Shown one piece after another: positions 24,001-36,217 of a DNA stretch of 64,000 nucleotides (position 1 is the first letter of the stretch; each line of letters opens with the position of its first letter). Source of the stretch: Corylus avellana. Its lineage: Eukaryota > Streptophyta > Magnoliopsida > Fagales > Betulaceae. Where the stretch lies: positions 43,307,021-43,371,020 of the forward strand of contig NC_081541.1 in the NCBI RefSeq assembly GCF_901000735.1, written 5' to 3'. Under the pieces are notes generated by a model. It ran no database searches. It worked only from the letters and a program-made list of their open reading frames with translations, and had not been told where the DNA came from. A program made the position numbers and the translations under genes.

Positions 24001-27000
24001 AAATGTTTAATTACCTGGTGGAATTAATGTAGTTAAGAATCTGCAATCCCTCAACACTGCCAACTTGTGCGAATGGGAAAATCCCAGAATCAAAAGGGAC
24101 ACCTGTCTCAGTCTCACTGATAAAAATCAACCCTTTGGCATTCACATCTTCCACAACTAACTTCTTGATTCTTCTTGAAATAGATAAGTCATTGTCAACA
24201 CAAACAACAATCTTCCCTGCTGCTTTCTTTTGATCCAATGATCCTGGATAGCAATTTCTGCAGTTTATTGTGAAGAGGATTTGTTCTTCATAATTAGACA
24301 ATGAAGAAAATTAAGCAGATTATTTAGAGGGAGATTTAATATATATATATATATATATATACACACAATTGGCCTCTAATTGTTTTGGGTTCAATATAAT
24401 GAATAGGGAAAAATCAAATGTAGTCCCTCGGTTTTCACATGATTTCAATTTCAACAATTAGGTCTTTAGGTTTTCTTCCGATTTCAAATAGATTTATCCT
24501 TCAATCAATAAAAAGTATGTTATGTCAGACCAATAAATTAATATTATGTGACTCTTGTTTGACATGTCATGTCCCAATTAGTACGTGTCACGTAGCACAA
24601 TTACTTTAAATTAAAAATTGATAGGCCTGACATGACATATTGTTAATTACTTAGAGGATAAGTTGACGGAAAAACCTCTTTAAAACCAGTAGAAACTCTG
24701 GACACGTAATTGTCAAAATTGAAAACTTAAAAATTAAATTGAAATCGCAACAAAACCTAGGGAATAAACTTGATCTTTCCCTAATGAAGATAATTTGGCA
24801 ATTTTGATACTTCTAAATATGTTCAATCAAGTGAGAGACATCATGATCATTATGCATTTTCAAAAGATAAAAGAAATATATATAGTGAAAGAATAATGAT
24901 CCAAGACTACCTTGCTTCATTTGCGGGGGTATACTTAGCAGCAACATCCTCTCCAAAAGCGAGAAGATATGTCTCCCCCTTGGTCAGGTTTGAGAAGTTA
25001 ATGGCAGAAGCCTACAAAAACATGGATACAAAGAAATTGGATTGCAAAATTACAAAAAATGTAGCAAGACAATAACCAATATTGCATTTTTCGAGTCTAT
25101 TCAGGTTTGCGATTTAAAAATATAATGCTATAAGTAGGACTTTTAACCCTTTTTATTTCCGAAAGTAATGTAGCTTTTAAAATCACCATTTAATTTCAGA
25201 TCGATAACTATTAGATTTTGATCAAATGATGCTTTTAAAAGCCTCACATCACTTTTGCAGAGATAAAGTCTTACTTATAACATTACTCGATTTAAAAATA
25301 GCGATTTGAAAACTTGCGATTTTTAGAAACGCAATTTGGCTTTTAAAATTGTACATTTTTTAAAACATATCCCTTAACTGTGATTTGAAAACGCAGATTT
25401 TCTACGTTTTTTAATCACAATTTTTAAAAATGCACTCCCAAACGATGCAATTTGGTTTAAAATTGCACTTACAGTAAGTAAAATCGCAGTGTTAAACGCA
25501 CTCTTAATAAAAATAAGAAAAATGCAAAATTAGTCATTGTGGTTTACCTGATTTACAATTAGATCCCCATGATATCAAAATGAATCAAAAGATCCTTGAG
25601 GTATACAAAAAATACAATTTAGTCTCTACATTCAAATTCCGTCCACTAATTTAACAGATTCCGTTAGTCTGACACTAACCTAAATAGAATAAGTATCACA
25701 ATTTTATTGGTTCTAATGTTTCAAGCTATTATAATCTGTTAAGACAGTGAACGGAATTTGATTGTAAGGACTAAATTATTTTTTTGACATATTTTATAGA
25801 CTTTTGAGTTCATTTTGATACCAGATGGAGTTAATTGCAAATCAGGTAAACTTTGATTTTTCATTTTTCCAATAAAAATATCTTACTCGGTAAGTTTTCC
25901 CATTTCCAAGCAGCACAGAGGACTGGAAATCCCTGTCAATATTAGAAGCTGCAACAGTGAAGATCCATGGAGCAGTATTAACAATGGTGAAAGAATCAGG
26001 ACCATCATTCCCTCCAGAGCAGACAACCATGACACCCATTTGCTCTGCATGAAAAGCTCCAATGGAAATGGGATCATTTAAATAGTCTGCTTCAAATAAT
26101 GAGTTCATTCCAACGGAAACTGATATTATGTCTACGCCGTCATCAAGTGCGTCATCAAAAGCTTTCATGATGGCGGAGCCGGCGCAGCCTTCTTCCGAGC
26201 ACGCCTTGTAGCACGCTATTCTAGCCGACGGCCAGCCGCCCTTTGCCGTGCCTCGGGCTAAGCCGTAATAGCTGGCGTTGGCGGCCGGCGCGCCAGCTGC
26301 CGTTGATGCTGTGTGGGTGCCGTGGTCTACAGAATCCCTTGGTGAGCCGAAGGTTTTGGCTGGGCTGGTTTTGTTACCGTTGGATTTCATCAGTGGGATT
26401 TTGTAGTATCTTGCTCCTATCAACTTCCTGCAATTTGGGAGCGATAAAATTTAAAAAAAAAAAAAAAAAAAATTGGGGGGCAAAATTTAATTTTTAAAGG
26501 TCAATTTTTTTTAAATTTTTATTTTTTTGGGATCATCCTATGGCTTGGGCCAGCCCCCAAAGCCAATAGATGGTTCCGCCTCAGCCTGCAATGTACCCCA
26601 ACAACAATGTTGTCTCACCAAACAACGGATTTGACTTGAGTCCAGTTTTCGTTAAAACTAATAGTTGGAATTGAAATATGTGTTCCATAAGATCATATCA
26701 TGACACACAAGAGAGACGTCTTCCTTTTTCTCCTTATCACGCTATACATTTTTTAGTAATGTTACTCTTCACGTATAAACTAATTGACGTTGTGTGTTTT
26801 AAGTAGTTTTTCTTTTATTTTTGAAGTGGTTGACATGAGAAAATCTACTTAAAACACGCTACTTCAACTTATGTGAAATGAATGTGATAAATTAGGATAA
26901 TAAATGGGTGTGTGAAGAGTAGAATTACTTAATACATTTTTTAGAAATGCTATATATATAGTACTACACTCTTATCTTACTCTTATCCCACTAACTTGAT

Positions 27001-29504
27001 GTGACACTGTCCATCAGTTCTTGTATTTTATTTTTAACAATGGTTGATCCAAATGCTAATAAACACTGTCACATCAGTACAATCAAGCGAGAGTAAAATA
27101 TAGCATTGCTCCACCTTTTTGCTCCATGTTTTTTTACTAGCATCTTTGCAACAGAACAAGAGTACTCTTTTTCTCTAGAATGTTTTGTAAGTTCATTGAA
27201 TCTGCTGGTTAAGACGACAAGTATCTTTAGAGCTTAAAGTTTACTTGAATAAGAGAATATTTATATATATATATATATATGGTTTACCTATTACAATTGG
27301 ATTTCTTAAAGTCAGGGCCCTCCATGCAAACTCCTTTCCATCTTGAAGGAATTTTCCCAATTCCATTGTCATTGAAACTTGGAGACTCCGGCCATATCCC
27401 TAGACAACACATTCAAAATATCAATGCTTTTATTTTTTTTAAGATAAAAATATTAACAAACAACTCTAAATATAAAACACTCCTTAAAAAACATAACTGT
27501 ACTTCTACAAACAGTTGTCATATTTATACTACACCAAAACAATTTTTTGAACCAAAAATAAAAAAAACACTCATCAAAACACATTAACAAACATACAATT
27601 TTGGTTGATTTGATTTGATTTGATTTGATTTGATTTCTTTTTTTTTTTTTTTTTTTTTTTTTTTGTATTGAACTGGTTTATTATCCCTAGTCTAGAGATG
27701 CTGCACCTCAATATATATATAGGCATTGGATATGGAATCATACTTTAGTTTCTTGAATTTAAAGAATGAATTTACACATAAACGTAGTTATCAGGCATCC
27801 TCTATACTTTATTGTTTTTGTCCTCTACCCCTTCTTCTCTTTTGTCTTGGTTAAGACTGCAGCTACCCCTTCTTCTCTTTTGTCTTGGTTAAGACTGCAG
27901 CTACCCCTTCTACCACAAATTCTCTACTAAACTGGTTTCCCCCTCACCATATTGAACTTGAATCAACTGCCTTCTTCGTTATAATAAGAGGAAAATTACT
28001 TCTTTCGTTGTGTGGTTTACATTTATACCGAACTCATCCTTACGTATCAAAAGTTCGTACTTTAAAGATTTCATAAGTTATCTGTTCAAAATGATCTGTG
28101 TCGTCAGCTATTTCACAGAAATCATTAGATGCACATATGAGTCTCCGTCACAACTAATCGTCAATTGACACGTGGTATGATAAATGACTCAGTTTATTGT
28201 AAAATTACAGTTTAACCGTTAATAGATTTCATTTTCATTTTTTATTGAGAATTTTTACATGTTTGTGGCTCATTTTAGCTACCACTCTAGACCACCATTT
28301 TACCACTTTATAGTATCATATCACACTTAAAAAAAAAAAAAAAAAAAAAAAATCATACAAGTTTCTTCAACATCAACAAAACTATATAATTAAATATGTT
28401 AATTACCTGTGTCTATCATCCCAATTATGACATCACTTGATCCATGCTTATATCTTGGGGTTGCCCTCCTCATGCCTGAATCCTCTTCCAAGAAATCCCA
28501 AGAACGTGTTGTATGGAGTTGAAGAACAGAATCGGGGAAGACGGATACAGTCTCAGGACGGCCTGCTTAATTTCACATTTCCATTCATATATATATATAT
28601 ATATATATAAGCATACAAATTTTTATTCAAGTGTGTTTTTCAACAAGGGTGATAATTTTTGGCCTGATCCATTATCATAAAATAGAAGTAATTAGTTCTA
28701 TGGAGCTTAAGATTCAAATTCTCTAAACCCTATTCACCGTCGATAATTAGGGACGTTTGACATTCCTACTTTGTATTGTCTTGTGTGTGTGCGCACAATT
28801 GTCTCAAAAAGTATATATACATAATTAACAAGTGAAGAATATATGCCCTATACAAAATTACTATCATAACCTTGCATTATTGATATTTTTTTTTTAGCAA
28901 CAGACAAATCCAGATATGTCATTTTGTCTTTGCCAAAAGATTATAAAAAGCGGAAAAGTATTTAAAAAATAGATAAAATAATAATTATTAATTACCAGAT
29001 AAGATGGAGGCTTCATTCTCAGTAAGCATGGCAGAGAACCCTCTAAAAGCATGATGATAATGGTGGATTAAAGATATTCTCCCACTCTCTTCACTGAAGA
29101 AAAGAAAAAAGGAAACTTATAAGTATAATATTGCAACAAAAAAATAAATAAAGGACAATATTGATGATGGTGATGATAATGATGATGATGATGACCTTGG
29201 AATAATGGAAGACAATAATTGCAAATGAGCTGATTCTGAAACTTGAACATCTCCATCACTATTTGAAGATGAACTTCCCATGTAAACAACATAAGGCTGC
29301 CAAGAAACAAACAAAGTTTTACTGCTAGAAGTCAACAAAGTCTACTGATCTTTCTATCAGCAGAAAAAAACAGAGAGAAAACTGTAATTTGATGCAAAAC
29401 CCAATTCAAAGTGTTACCTTGGGAGTTTGATTAGATGTGGAGATGGCACAGATAAGAAGACAATGTGTGGATAGGAAACAGAGGAGTTGCAGAAGGGAAG
29501 CCAT
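21041..29504 (-). CDS. SBT5.2: Secreted subtilisin-like protease, SBT5.2 / CO2-response secreted protease type
   Basis: Eleven exons: 29504-29418, 29296-29196, 29093-28996, 28562-28407, 27399-27288, 26427-25887, 25011-24911, 24257-24015, 23180-23066, 22936-22723 and 21591-21041. They sum to 2319 nt (772 residues), typical for the family. A signal peptide covers about residues 1-22. The inhibitor prodomain follows (PYVVYMG onward). The catalytic residues are Asp146 (MIDTG), His220 (DHGTH) and Ser557 (SGTSMACPH), with oxyanion Asn325 (GGNDGPD); a PA-domain region lies between the Asn and the Ser. The C-terminus is the usual fibronectin-III-like domain (KRTVTNVG). Every key residue is intact. 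The enzyme is expected in the apoplast; Arabidopsis SBT5.2/CRSP processes EPF2 and other pro-peptides, but the substrate here is inference. Introns are enlarged by foldback elements. The stretch around 26160-26330 is clearly GC-richer than its surroundings. Confidence 0.94.
21940..22680. repeat. Cluster of related low-complexity repeat fragments in the last subtilase intron
   Basis: Three segments (about 21945-22060, 22195-22310 and 22600-22680) share the ggtcggaac/ggctccgtccc edge, a G- or T-tract and an 'accgcccat/gcccagccca' block. A fourth relative lies at 26440-26590 in intron 5. They look like pieces of one dispersed element family, both orientations represented; no coding capacity is visible. 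Confidence 0.5.
23430..23815. mobile_element. Foldback element in a subtilase intron
   Basis: Long inverted arms: the left reads ggggaaacttaaaa then actctcaattaagggtatcg, and the right, reversed, gives gggacaaac then the same actctcaattaagggtatcg. It is flanked by tttaatta at 23422-23429 and 23816-23823. Part of a related end appears at 34829-34880. It lies between exons 8 and 9. Confidence 0.8.
24404..24783. mobile_element. Foldback element in a subtilase intron
   Basis: The termini tagggaaaaatcaaatgtag and (reversed) tagggaaagatcaagtttat are inverted repeats, and similarity continues for about 60 nt. It lies between exons 7 and 8, close to a (TA)n microsatellite at 24340-24360. Confidence 0.75.
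25123..25287. mobile_element. MITE in a subtilase intron
   Basis: The left end taatgctataagtaggac mirrors the right end (reversed: gagtaatgttataagtaag). A 13-nt direct repeat, cgatttaaaaata, borders it at 25110-25122 and 25288-25300; part of this is the target-site duplication. Confidence 0.75.
25516..25870. mobile_element. Foldback element abutting a splice donor of the subtilase gene
   Basis: A 355-bp element with arms gtggtttacctgatttacaa and (reversed) aagtttacctgatttgcaa. It is flanked by a perfect 10-bp duplication aataaaaata at 25506-25515 and 25871-25880. Exon 6 ends at 25887, so the duplication starts 6 nt into the intron (GTAAGA is preserved). Confidence 0.85.
26753..26931. mobile_element. 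MITE in subtilase intron 5
   Basis: Inverted termini tagtaatgttactcttcac and (reversed) aagtaattctactcttcac. The 12-nt string atacatttttta occurs at both borders (26744-26755 and 26932-26943), which includes the target-site duplication. Confidence 0.8.
26943..27112. mobile_element. MITE directly adjoining the previous one
   Basis: The left end agaaatgctatatatatag mirrors the right end (reversed ggagcaatgctatattttac), and the arms continue through gatgtgacactgt and gatgtgacagtgt. It begins where the duplication of the 26753 element ends. Confidence 0.75.
27602..27664. repeat. (TTTGA)n microsatellite followed by a T-tract
   Basis: About seven pentamer units of gattt, then about 27 T residues, in intron 4 of the subtilase gene. 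Confidence 0.95.
27825..27910. repeat. 38-bp tandem repeat, about 2.3 copies
   Basis: A unit starting ctaccccttcttctctttt and ending aagactgcag starts at 27825 and 27863, with a partial third copy at 27901. The two full copies are identical, so the duplication is recent. It is in intron 4 of the subtilase gene. Confidence 0.95.
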
Positions 29505-31501
29505 GGGAGATAGGATAAGGGTGCTTGTACAAGTGAATGAAAAGAGTTGCCAATGCAAACAACTTATCTAATAATTGCTTTTTGGTTTTTAGTATTTATT
29601 TCTCATGTTCATGGGAAAAGGAATTCATAGACTTGAAATGCAAGTAACAGACCTCTCTTTTGGAAAGGAGCAGGGGAAGGAAGAAGCCTTACATGGCTTC
29701 AATGGCATGTGCAGTTTTCTTTCTTTAATTTCCCCTTTATTCTCTATCTCTTTCTTTTCCATTATTTTCTTCTCCTTTACGTGTATTTTAGTTAGTTTTT
29801 ATATGCCTTCTTTATTCTTGGCTTCCTCTTTTGGTAGAGGTGGCTTGGCACAATTGCAAGGCTGTACTGACAACAATATGAGTTTGACTGCAAGGCTGAT
29901 GATGATGATGATTATCTTTGTTTTGTTGTTATTTTGAATATGGGCAGCTATACCATGTGCTTTTCATCTAGAATTGGATTATATTACACTAAACTTCAAG
30001 CTAAAGTCCTATTGTCGGTATTCAAGTTCGGAATGTTTGTTAAATTTCTTGTTTTCTATTCCCAAGACAAATATATTAATAAACAATTCAAAGCACAAAA
30101 ACAGTTTTCACCTTTATATCACATCAGAACACTTTTTTTCAAACTAAAAACAAAAAATGTCTCTCAAAACACGTTAACAAGCATACCCAGTTTAGATCCA
30201 GATGATGAGAAATTGCGGGCACTTTCTCAAGTCGGTTAAGCTATAGCTTAACATAGCCTTACCGATGACACTAGCAACACCTAAGCCGATGGACGCTTCC
30301 CATTTCGGAATTCGACCATAGACTTTCACAGTTTCACCCACCACCCTCTGTAGTAACTATGTTTATTAGTGAACTCCAACAGCAAACCCATCCTTTGCTG
30401 CGTTTAGAGCATCCCTGGTAGGCTTGGTGCCTTTCGGAGCGTGAAAGTAACGTCTTTTACATTCACAAATAGACTTATGATATTGTATTGAAAGGTGCCG
30501 ATGAGCATGCTTTTCCATTGACGGACTAAAATAATAAGAAGAATCAAATTGAAGACAGTAATGATTGCAGTGAAGTTTCTATCAAAAAGGGTTAGGTGTG
30601 TAGACTTTCAAGCACAAAAACTAAGAGGTAAGGCATTATTTTATGAGTTTGGGTCAAAACTCAAAAGTAATTGCATTACACTCACAAAACAACTATCATT
30701 AATGTGTACTCTCAGATCCATTAATTACACACATGCAAAAGGCAGAAACCTGCTTTTACACATACAATGTATATGTTACCACGTGATGAATATGCGATCA
30801 CGTCATTATATACACCAAAATAAAATCTTAACTATAAAATAACCTCTCTCCATGAAAGGGAGCGGACACTTATCTACTTTTTATGGGGACTTCTTATTTT
30901 AGCCTCACACAATGGAATTGTACCATCTTAGATTCTTAATGGCGACAATTAAGTGCTAGGGCTATATATCAATATTTGAAACTAATAAGTTGTACCTTCA
31001 CGTAGTATAGCTGTTCCCAAGTTCAAAAAGTTACTATATACATCTAGTTTATGTTTGGAGTTTATTGGAAAGAATTACACACTGAAACTTACAATCGCCA
31101 CTCTCTTACATCTTAGGGAAGACTAGGTAAATTGTCCTTAAAAAAGAGAGAAAAAGTGACGTAAATGGTTGTTTGTCTGGTCATCAGGGGGTTCCAAGAA
31201 GAGGAAGCTAGAACCAGCAGGAAGCACTTCAGAGCCAATTAAGAACTGATCCAGACACACAAACCACTCTTCATAAGAGAAAGGACATCTGCAATGCAAC
31301 TGATTAACACCGACTGAAGGAGGTACTCCCTGCAACAGAATGAAGCAACTGATCACCAGCAACTTTGTGCTTTTGGAATTCTTGAAATCTCTACTACCCT
31401 GAAAGCTCTAAATCTTCAGGGGAATGCCTTCGCTAAACTGGGCTTATTTAGTCCAACATATACAAGCTCAGGGAGATACAGATACAAGGCTGAACATAAC
31501 C
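29505..31501. other. Spacer between the subtilase 5' end and the NCA1 3' end
   Basis: It contains the upstream region of the subtilase gene and the 3' flank of NCA1. A stretch at 31140-31330 has an open minus-strand frame directly downstream of the NCA1 stop, which I take as 3' UTR. I recognise no element or RNA gene, and no clear TATA box. Confidence 0.5.
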
Positions 31502-34500
31502 TCATTGAGTTGTATCGGGTTGTTTCTCTGCGAGTTGGCTTTTGAGGAATTCGAGCACAGAAAGGCGCTGCAAGTGGAAACAAACAATATGTTTACATCA
31601 CTTTTTCAGGATCCAGACTTTTATATGACAAGGCAGGGGACCCTTACCCGTTGCCCAAGACCAGTATCTTCAGATTTCAATTCCAAAGATTCCAACAGTT
31701 TTACAGCTTCTCGAAATCCATCTACGGCCACATCCTCATTTCCTAGGCTCCTGTCCACATCTGCAACTTTTGCGAGAGAAACAGCAACATCTAGAATCTG
31801 TAATCATAACAAGCAAGATTTACAAAATTGCATGGATCGAATGTCAGAAACTGCAATACTTTATAGTAAACTTGCGAAGAATAAATATGGTTAAAAGTGC
31901 TCAACATGAAACAAACTGCTAAGATACTTTCCCTTTATTCTAGAATTATAACTGTATCTTTAAATACCGAACACAATGCACTGAAGAGCACAATAAGAAT
32001 ATATGCACATATAAATACATACTTTATACAGTATGTAGGTATGTACATATATATATATCTACGTGTGCATATCAACAGAAGGTTTATTACTCTACCAAGC
32101 GAAAAGATCACATCAAAACAAAGGTGAACCCAAATCATTATCGACTTCTAATAATATTCTATTGCTTGTATTTACTAGATCTTGAACAACCTCTTCCGTT
32201 AAGTGTTCTTCAAACACAATTGTTTCTCGTATCAACTTTTCTCAGTTGTTCCTTGGAAGTATAGAACCTCATATATCTTAACTTTAAATCAAAAGCCATT
32301 AAGGACGTGTAGGTGTTACTTTTGCTAAAACCCACATGCAAATAACTAATTAGTTGCATTAGTCTTCTGTTCCATAAACAAACTCGAAACCCAATTTGGA
32401 GGTCTCAGGACCAAACCATCCAGCTCCAGCAACCTATAGAGAATATACAAGCAGAATAATATCCACCTTGAATAATGACGTTGGACCCAATAGTAGTTAG
32501 ATACTTATATGCCACAGGAGTATCTTCATAGCACCCTCCCTGTACAATGAGTTGCCAACCATTCCCTTCTGCAGTTCCCTGTTTTCTGTTCAGTCAGACT
32601 TCTGCAGTTCCTCAATTAACCTAATTATCAAAATGACTCTTGCAGTCATCGTCGATGTATATTTCCAAGACACCACCATGAAGCTATAAAACATCCCATA
32701 TCCATGCAGAAAGCAGTACAATTCCAAAGATGGAACTCAATCTATTTAGATCCAGTAAGATCAAAAATAAAAATAAAAAATTTGTATGCCAATAGCTACC
32801 AAGTGCAAAAGTGAACCGTACCACATCAAATATATGCAAGACCCACTATAAATCAAAAAAAAAAAAAAGAAAAAAAAAATAAGTTCCCGTAGCAAAGCAT
32901 GTAATAAAACCGCTTGACATTCAACTAACCAAATTGATCTCCACACAGCTCTACTCTGACCAACCATGTCACCAATAGGTGTAGGTACAGTTCAACAAGA
33001 GCTGGCTCTACGGGTGGTTTGATCTGAAAATTTGACTTTCAACCCCCTCAGATTGGCACTTGGAAATACTCTATTCTGACCTGATGGGTGAGTTTGCACC
33101 CCTAGAATCAAGGCTTAGTTGTGTAATGTCCTCGCTAGTAGGTGGGAGAAAATATTCAGTCTGAGTATGTTACATGCCCATGTGTGTTTCAGTTATCAAT
33201 TTATTTAGACATCACAATACTAGGTGTGTGGTGGACAGTGAAATTATGTGTCCAGGCTTCTATTTGCATGTGTTTGTGTCCGCGTATGCATGTAGGATCT
33301 CTTCTAGATCCTGCTGCAAAATTGAAGTGATAACACAGGCTAGCTTATCTTATATGCGTGTTTGTTTCTGAAACAACACCATATAACCGAATTATTATTT
33401 TGGACTCCAAATATGGATATAATTCATATCCTCTATCAACCGTGTCAATAATAATTCAGAAACTTGCATTGACAACAGCCCTAACATCACGACTCATCTA
33501 CTTGTTTGAGGAAGATGGAAAAACTTAACCTACACTTATCTACAACTAGATTGCACAACGTCCAAAAGGACTAAAGCAATTGATTATTCCACCAGAAACC
33601 TGCCTCTTGTTTACCAGCCTGTACAAACCAAGCACCAACTGACCAATAAAAATGTGAAAATGTTAGCAAATGAATAAATATGTGAAAGGCGAAGCCTTTC
33701 TTCAGGGACCAAACTCAAAAGCTACCTATTTTAAGTCAAAGGACTCCATTCAACAAAATCTCTGCAGTATTTTTGCCTATGACCAAAAGCATCTATAACA
33801 ATATCCCAACGAAACTAATAGTTTTCCACATCAGCAGGTCAACTATTGCTTTCAACATTTAATAACTTTCTTCAGTAAACAAACTCTCATTAGATAAACT
33901 GCAGTCTTTTTACTTCTGACCACTAGTTTAGATCAATATATTCACAAGCTAGACGCGAAGATCTCATAATATGCAACCTTGCTAGAATCTCAGTAGACCC
34001 CAACTAGGTGCTTGATTGAAGCCAAGTCAATCCATGAAATATATCTAAGACATGCAGCACCTAGTCTTGTCAAATATAATTGACAACGTACAGTTATGGT
34101 CCAATCTGATACTTCTGATCTGAAGAACCAGTCCATCCAGAGCTAATACATTGATGAAAACTAACCCAAATTTGAATTTCATGTCTCCGTAACTTGACAA
34201 GACATTAAGTTCACAATTATCTTCGTAACTGAATTCAAACTAAACATTGTAAATGATAATAAGTGAGATAGGCGAATATTGGTTGCTGACCTGGGACGAA
34301 ACATCTGAATGATGCTTGATGGCATCACGACGAACATTTAGAGACCGAAAATAATAACACCTTGCAGCTTGTAGTTCTCCATCATAATATTTCAGATCTC
34401 CAATTTTATTAAGTGAAACAGAAAGTGTATGTGTAATCTGTGGAGGGAAAAATAACAAGACAACAAAGAGGTCAACAATAGTCAGCACAAGCATAGTTAA

Positions 34501-36217
34501 ATGAAAAATATAATGCCATTATTACATAATAAAGGTTAAGATGATATAACCTCTAGATCATCCATTGGCAATTTTGATAGAAATTCAACACTCTCCTCAA
34601 AATAAGTGACGGCAGAGCTGGCCTCTCCCAGTGCACGACTGCAATAAAGATGATGAGTTAAAATAATATTACCCCAACAAACACATTAGGAATCAAGGCA
34701 TTTGTTAGTGCTTTCCATCAACTAGATAACATAAATAGAATGAAAAAAACCCCTTGGCTGGGGTGTCACCCAGCCCTCAAATCATTAGAGAGAGAGAGAG
34801 AGAGAGAAACATACAAAAGAAAAAAAAAAAGGGAAACTTAAAAAAAAACAACCCTGAACTTCCACGCGTTTAGAAATCACCCCCTCTGTTAGCACTTATG
34901 TAATAGGCAGGAAATTTTCAATATCCAGCCAAGCTGAAATCAGTCATTTAAGATGTATTTTATATATATATATCAGTTCCTAAGCTACTTAGCCACCTCA
35001 AAGGACAAATAATTAAACATTTCACCCTTGTCCAAAACATCCCATCGTCATCATTCTCAAGCACTTTCCATGGTGCAGGTAAACTTTATATAAAAAGGCA
35101 AAGTATCCTTAAAAAAAGCACCATAATGCAAACACATAGCAGCAAATAAAATTACATGAAGAACTAAAAGGAAGATAAAGACCAAGGACGAACCAGCAGT
35201 CACCAAGCATACCCAGAACTGCTCCAAGCTGTGAACACAAATCTGATGTGTTGCCCATTCTTTCTAACTGTTCTCGAATGTCTTCGGCACATAGATTGAG
35301 TCTTGATTTGGCACTTTCTACATTCTTGGCTCGGAATGCCTACAAATGAAAATCCATCAGTCCAAAGATAGTTTCAAATAATGATAACTATTAAACATTG
35401 TTCGGGTTTTGAAGTGAAAGAACTTCCTTTCTACATAAGTATCAGATATTTCCCAAAATGAAAAATCAAGTCATACTATTATACTTCAATAGATTGTTGC
35501 TCGAACTTAGCAACAATACAAAAGCAAGACATACTCACCCTCATGGCGTGTTGCACCAAGAAAGCACCTCTCTCCAAAGACACATCTGCATATATGACTT
35601 GTTTCTTCTCACCAACTTCTTCCTCTTTGTCTATATTAGAATGAGACCTTTTGATTCTAGCATGACCTTCAATGAAGCGATCAACCATGTCCTGAAGTTT
35701 TGAATCAGCTTCTATCTTCTCAATATCAGCTCCACATATTGGACAGTCCTTAAAGCGTAATATACATGCTCTAATTTGAGTTTTTTTTTTTTTTTGCAAA
35801 ATCAAAAAATATATATATCAGAAAGGGACAAAGAGATGGATTATGATATAAGTATCAATAAGGGAAAAGAAATCTAAAACAGGAATTCCCATATTTAGCT
35901 TACTTGCAATATACATGAGAACAAGGCACACATTTACTACTTTCAAAAAGAAGTGCTTGGCAGATGATACAGCTGAAAGGGCCTAGCTTAAACGTTTCTG
36001 AATCATATCCAAATGGGCACTTTGGAGGAACTGTGGCAGAGTCACCAGTATCCTTCTTAGTCTTGCTCTCAGTCTCTTGCTGATATTTACACAGATTTTC
36101 ACCCGGTTTTTTCGAATTCGTCTCATCAGGACGAGCAGCTTTGACAAAAGGGCAAACAGGTTTCGAAGTCGTCTCATCAGGACGAGCAGCTTTGACAAAA
36201 GGACAAACAGGTTTCAT
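31502..36217 (-). CDS. NCA1: NCA1 (NO CATALASE ACTIVITY 1), RING and TPR protein
   Basis: Seven coding exons: 36217-35904, 35770-35539, 35339-35194, 34638-34551, 34437-34291, 31797-31648 and 31567-31502. They total 1143 nt (380 residues). A C3HC4 RING spans residues 83-117 (Cys83, Cys86, Cys99, His101, Cys104, Cys107, Cys114, Cys117). A TPR-like helical region follows (ERGAFLVQHAMR, then ITHTLSVSLNKIGDLKYY). NCA1 binds catalase in the cytosol and is needed for its folding and activity in peroxisomes. The N-terminal CPF motif characteristic of the family is present three times here (Cys5, Cys22, Cys67) because a 17-residue segment is tandemly repeated. The start is the ATG at 36217, just after a probable 5' UTR acceptor; a donor at about 36810 suggests a leader intron. 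The intron at 31798-34290 (2.5 kb) shows no recognised element. Confidence 0.94.
36113..36214 (-). repeat. 51-bp coding tandem duplication in NCA1
   Basis: Units 36113-36163 and 36164-36214 differ at three bases and each encode KPVCPFVKAARPDETxS. The frame is kept. Confidence 0.97.

Noticed and set aside
29117..29338. Ser/His-rich frame next to the subtilase signal exon
   Set aside because: It is exon 2 of the subtilase read through its donor into a gat/cat microsatellite (29160-29192); the spliced form is the correct reading.
31138..31362. Open minus-strand frame just downstream of NCA1
   Set aside because: It follows the NCA1 stop and has no start or domain that suggests a separate gene; treated as 3' UTR.
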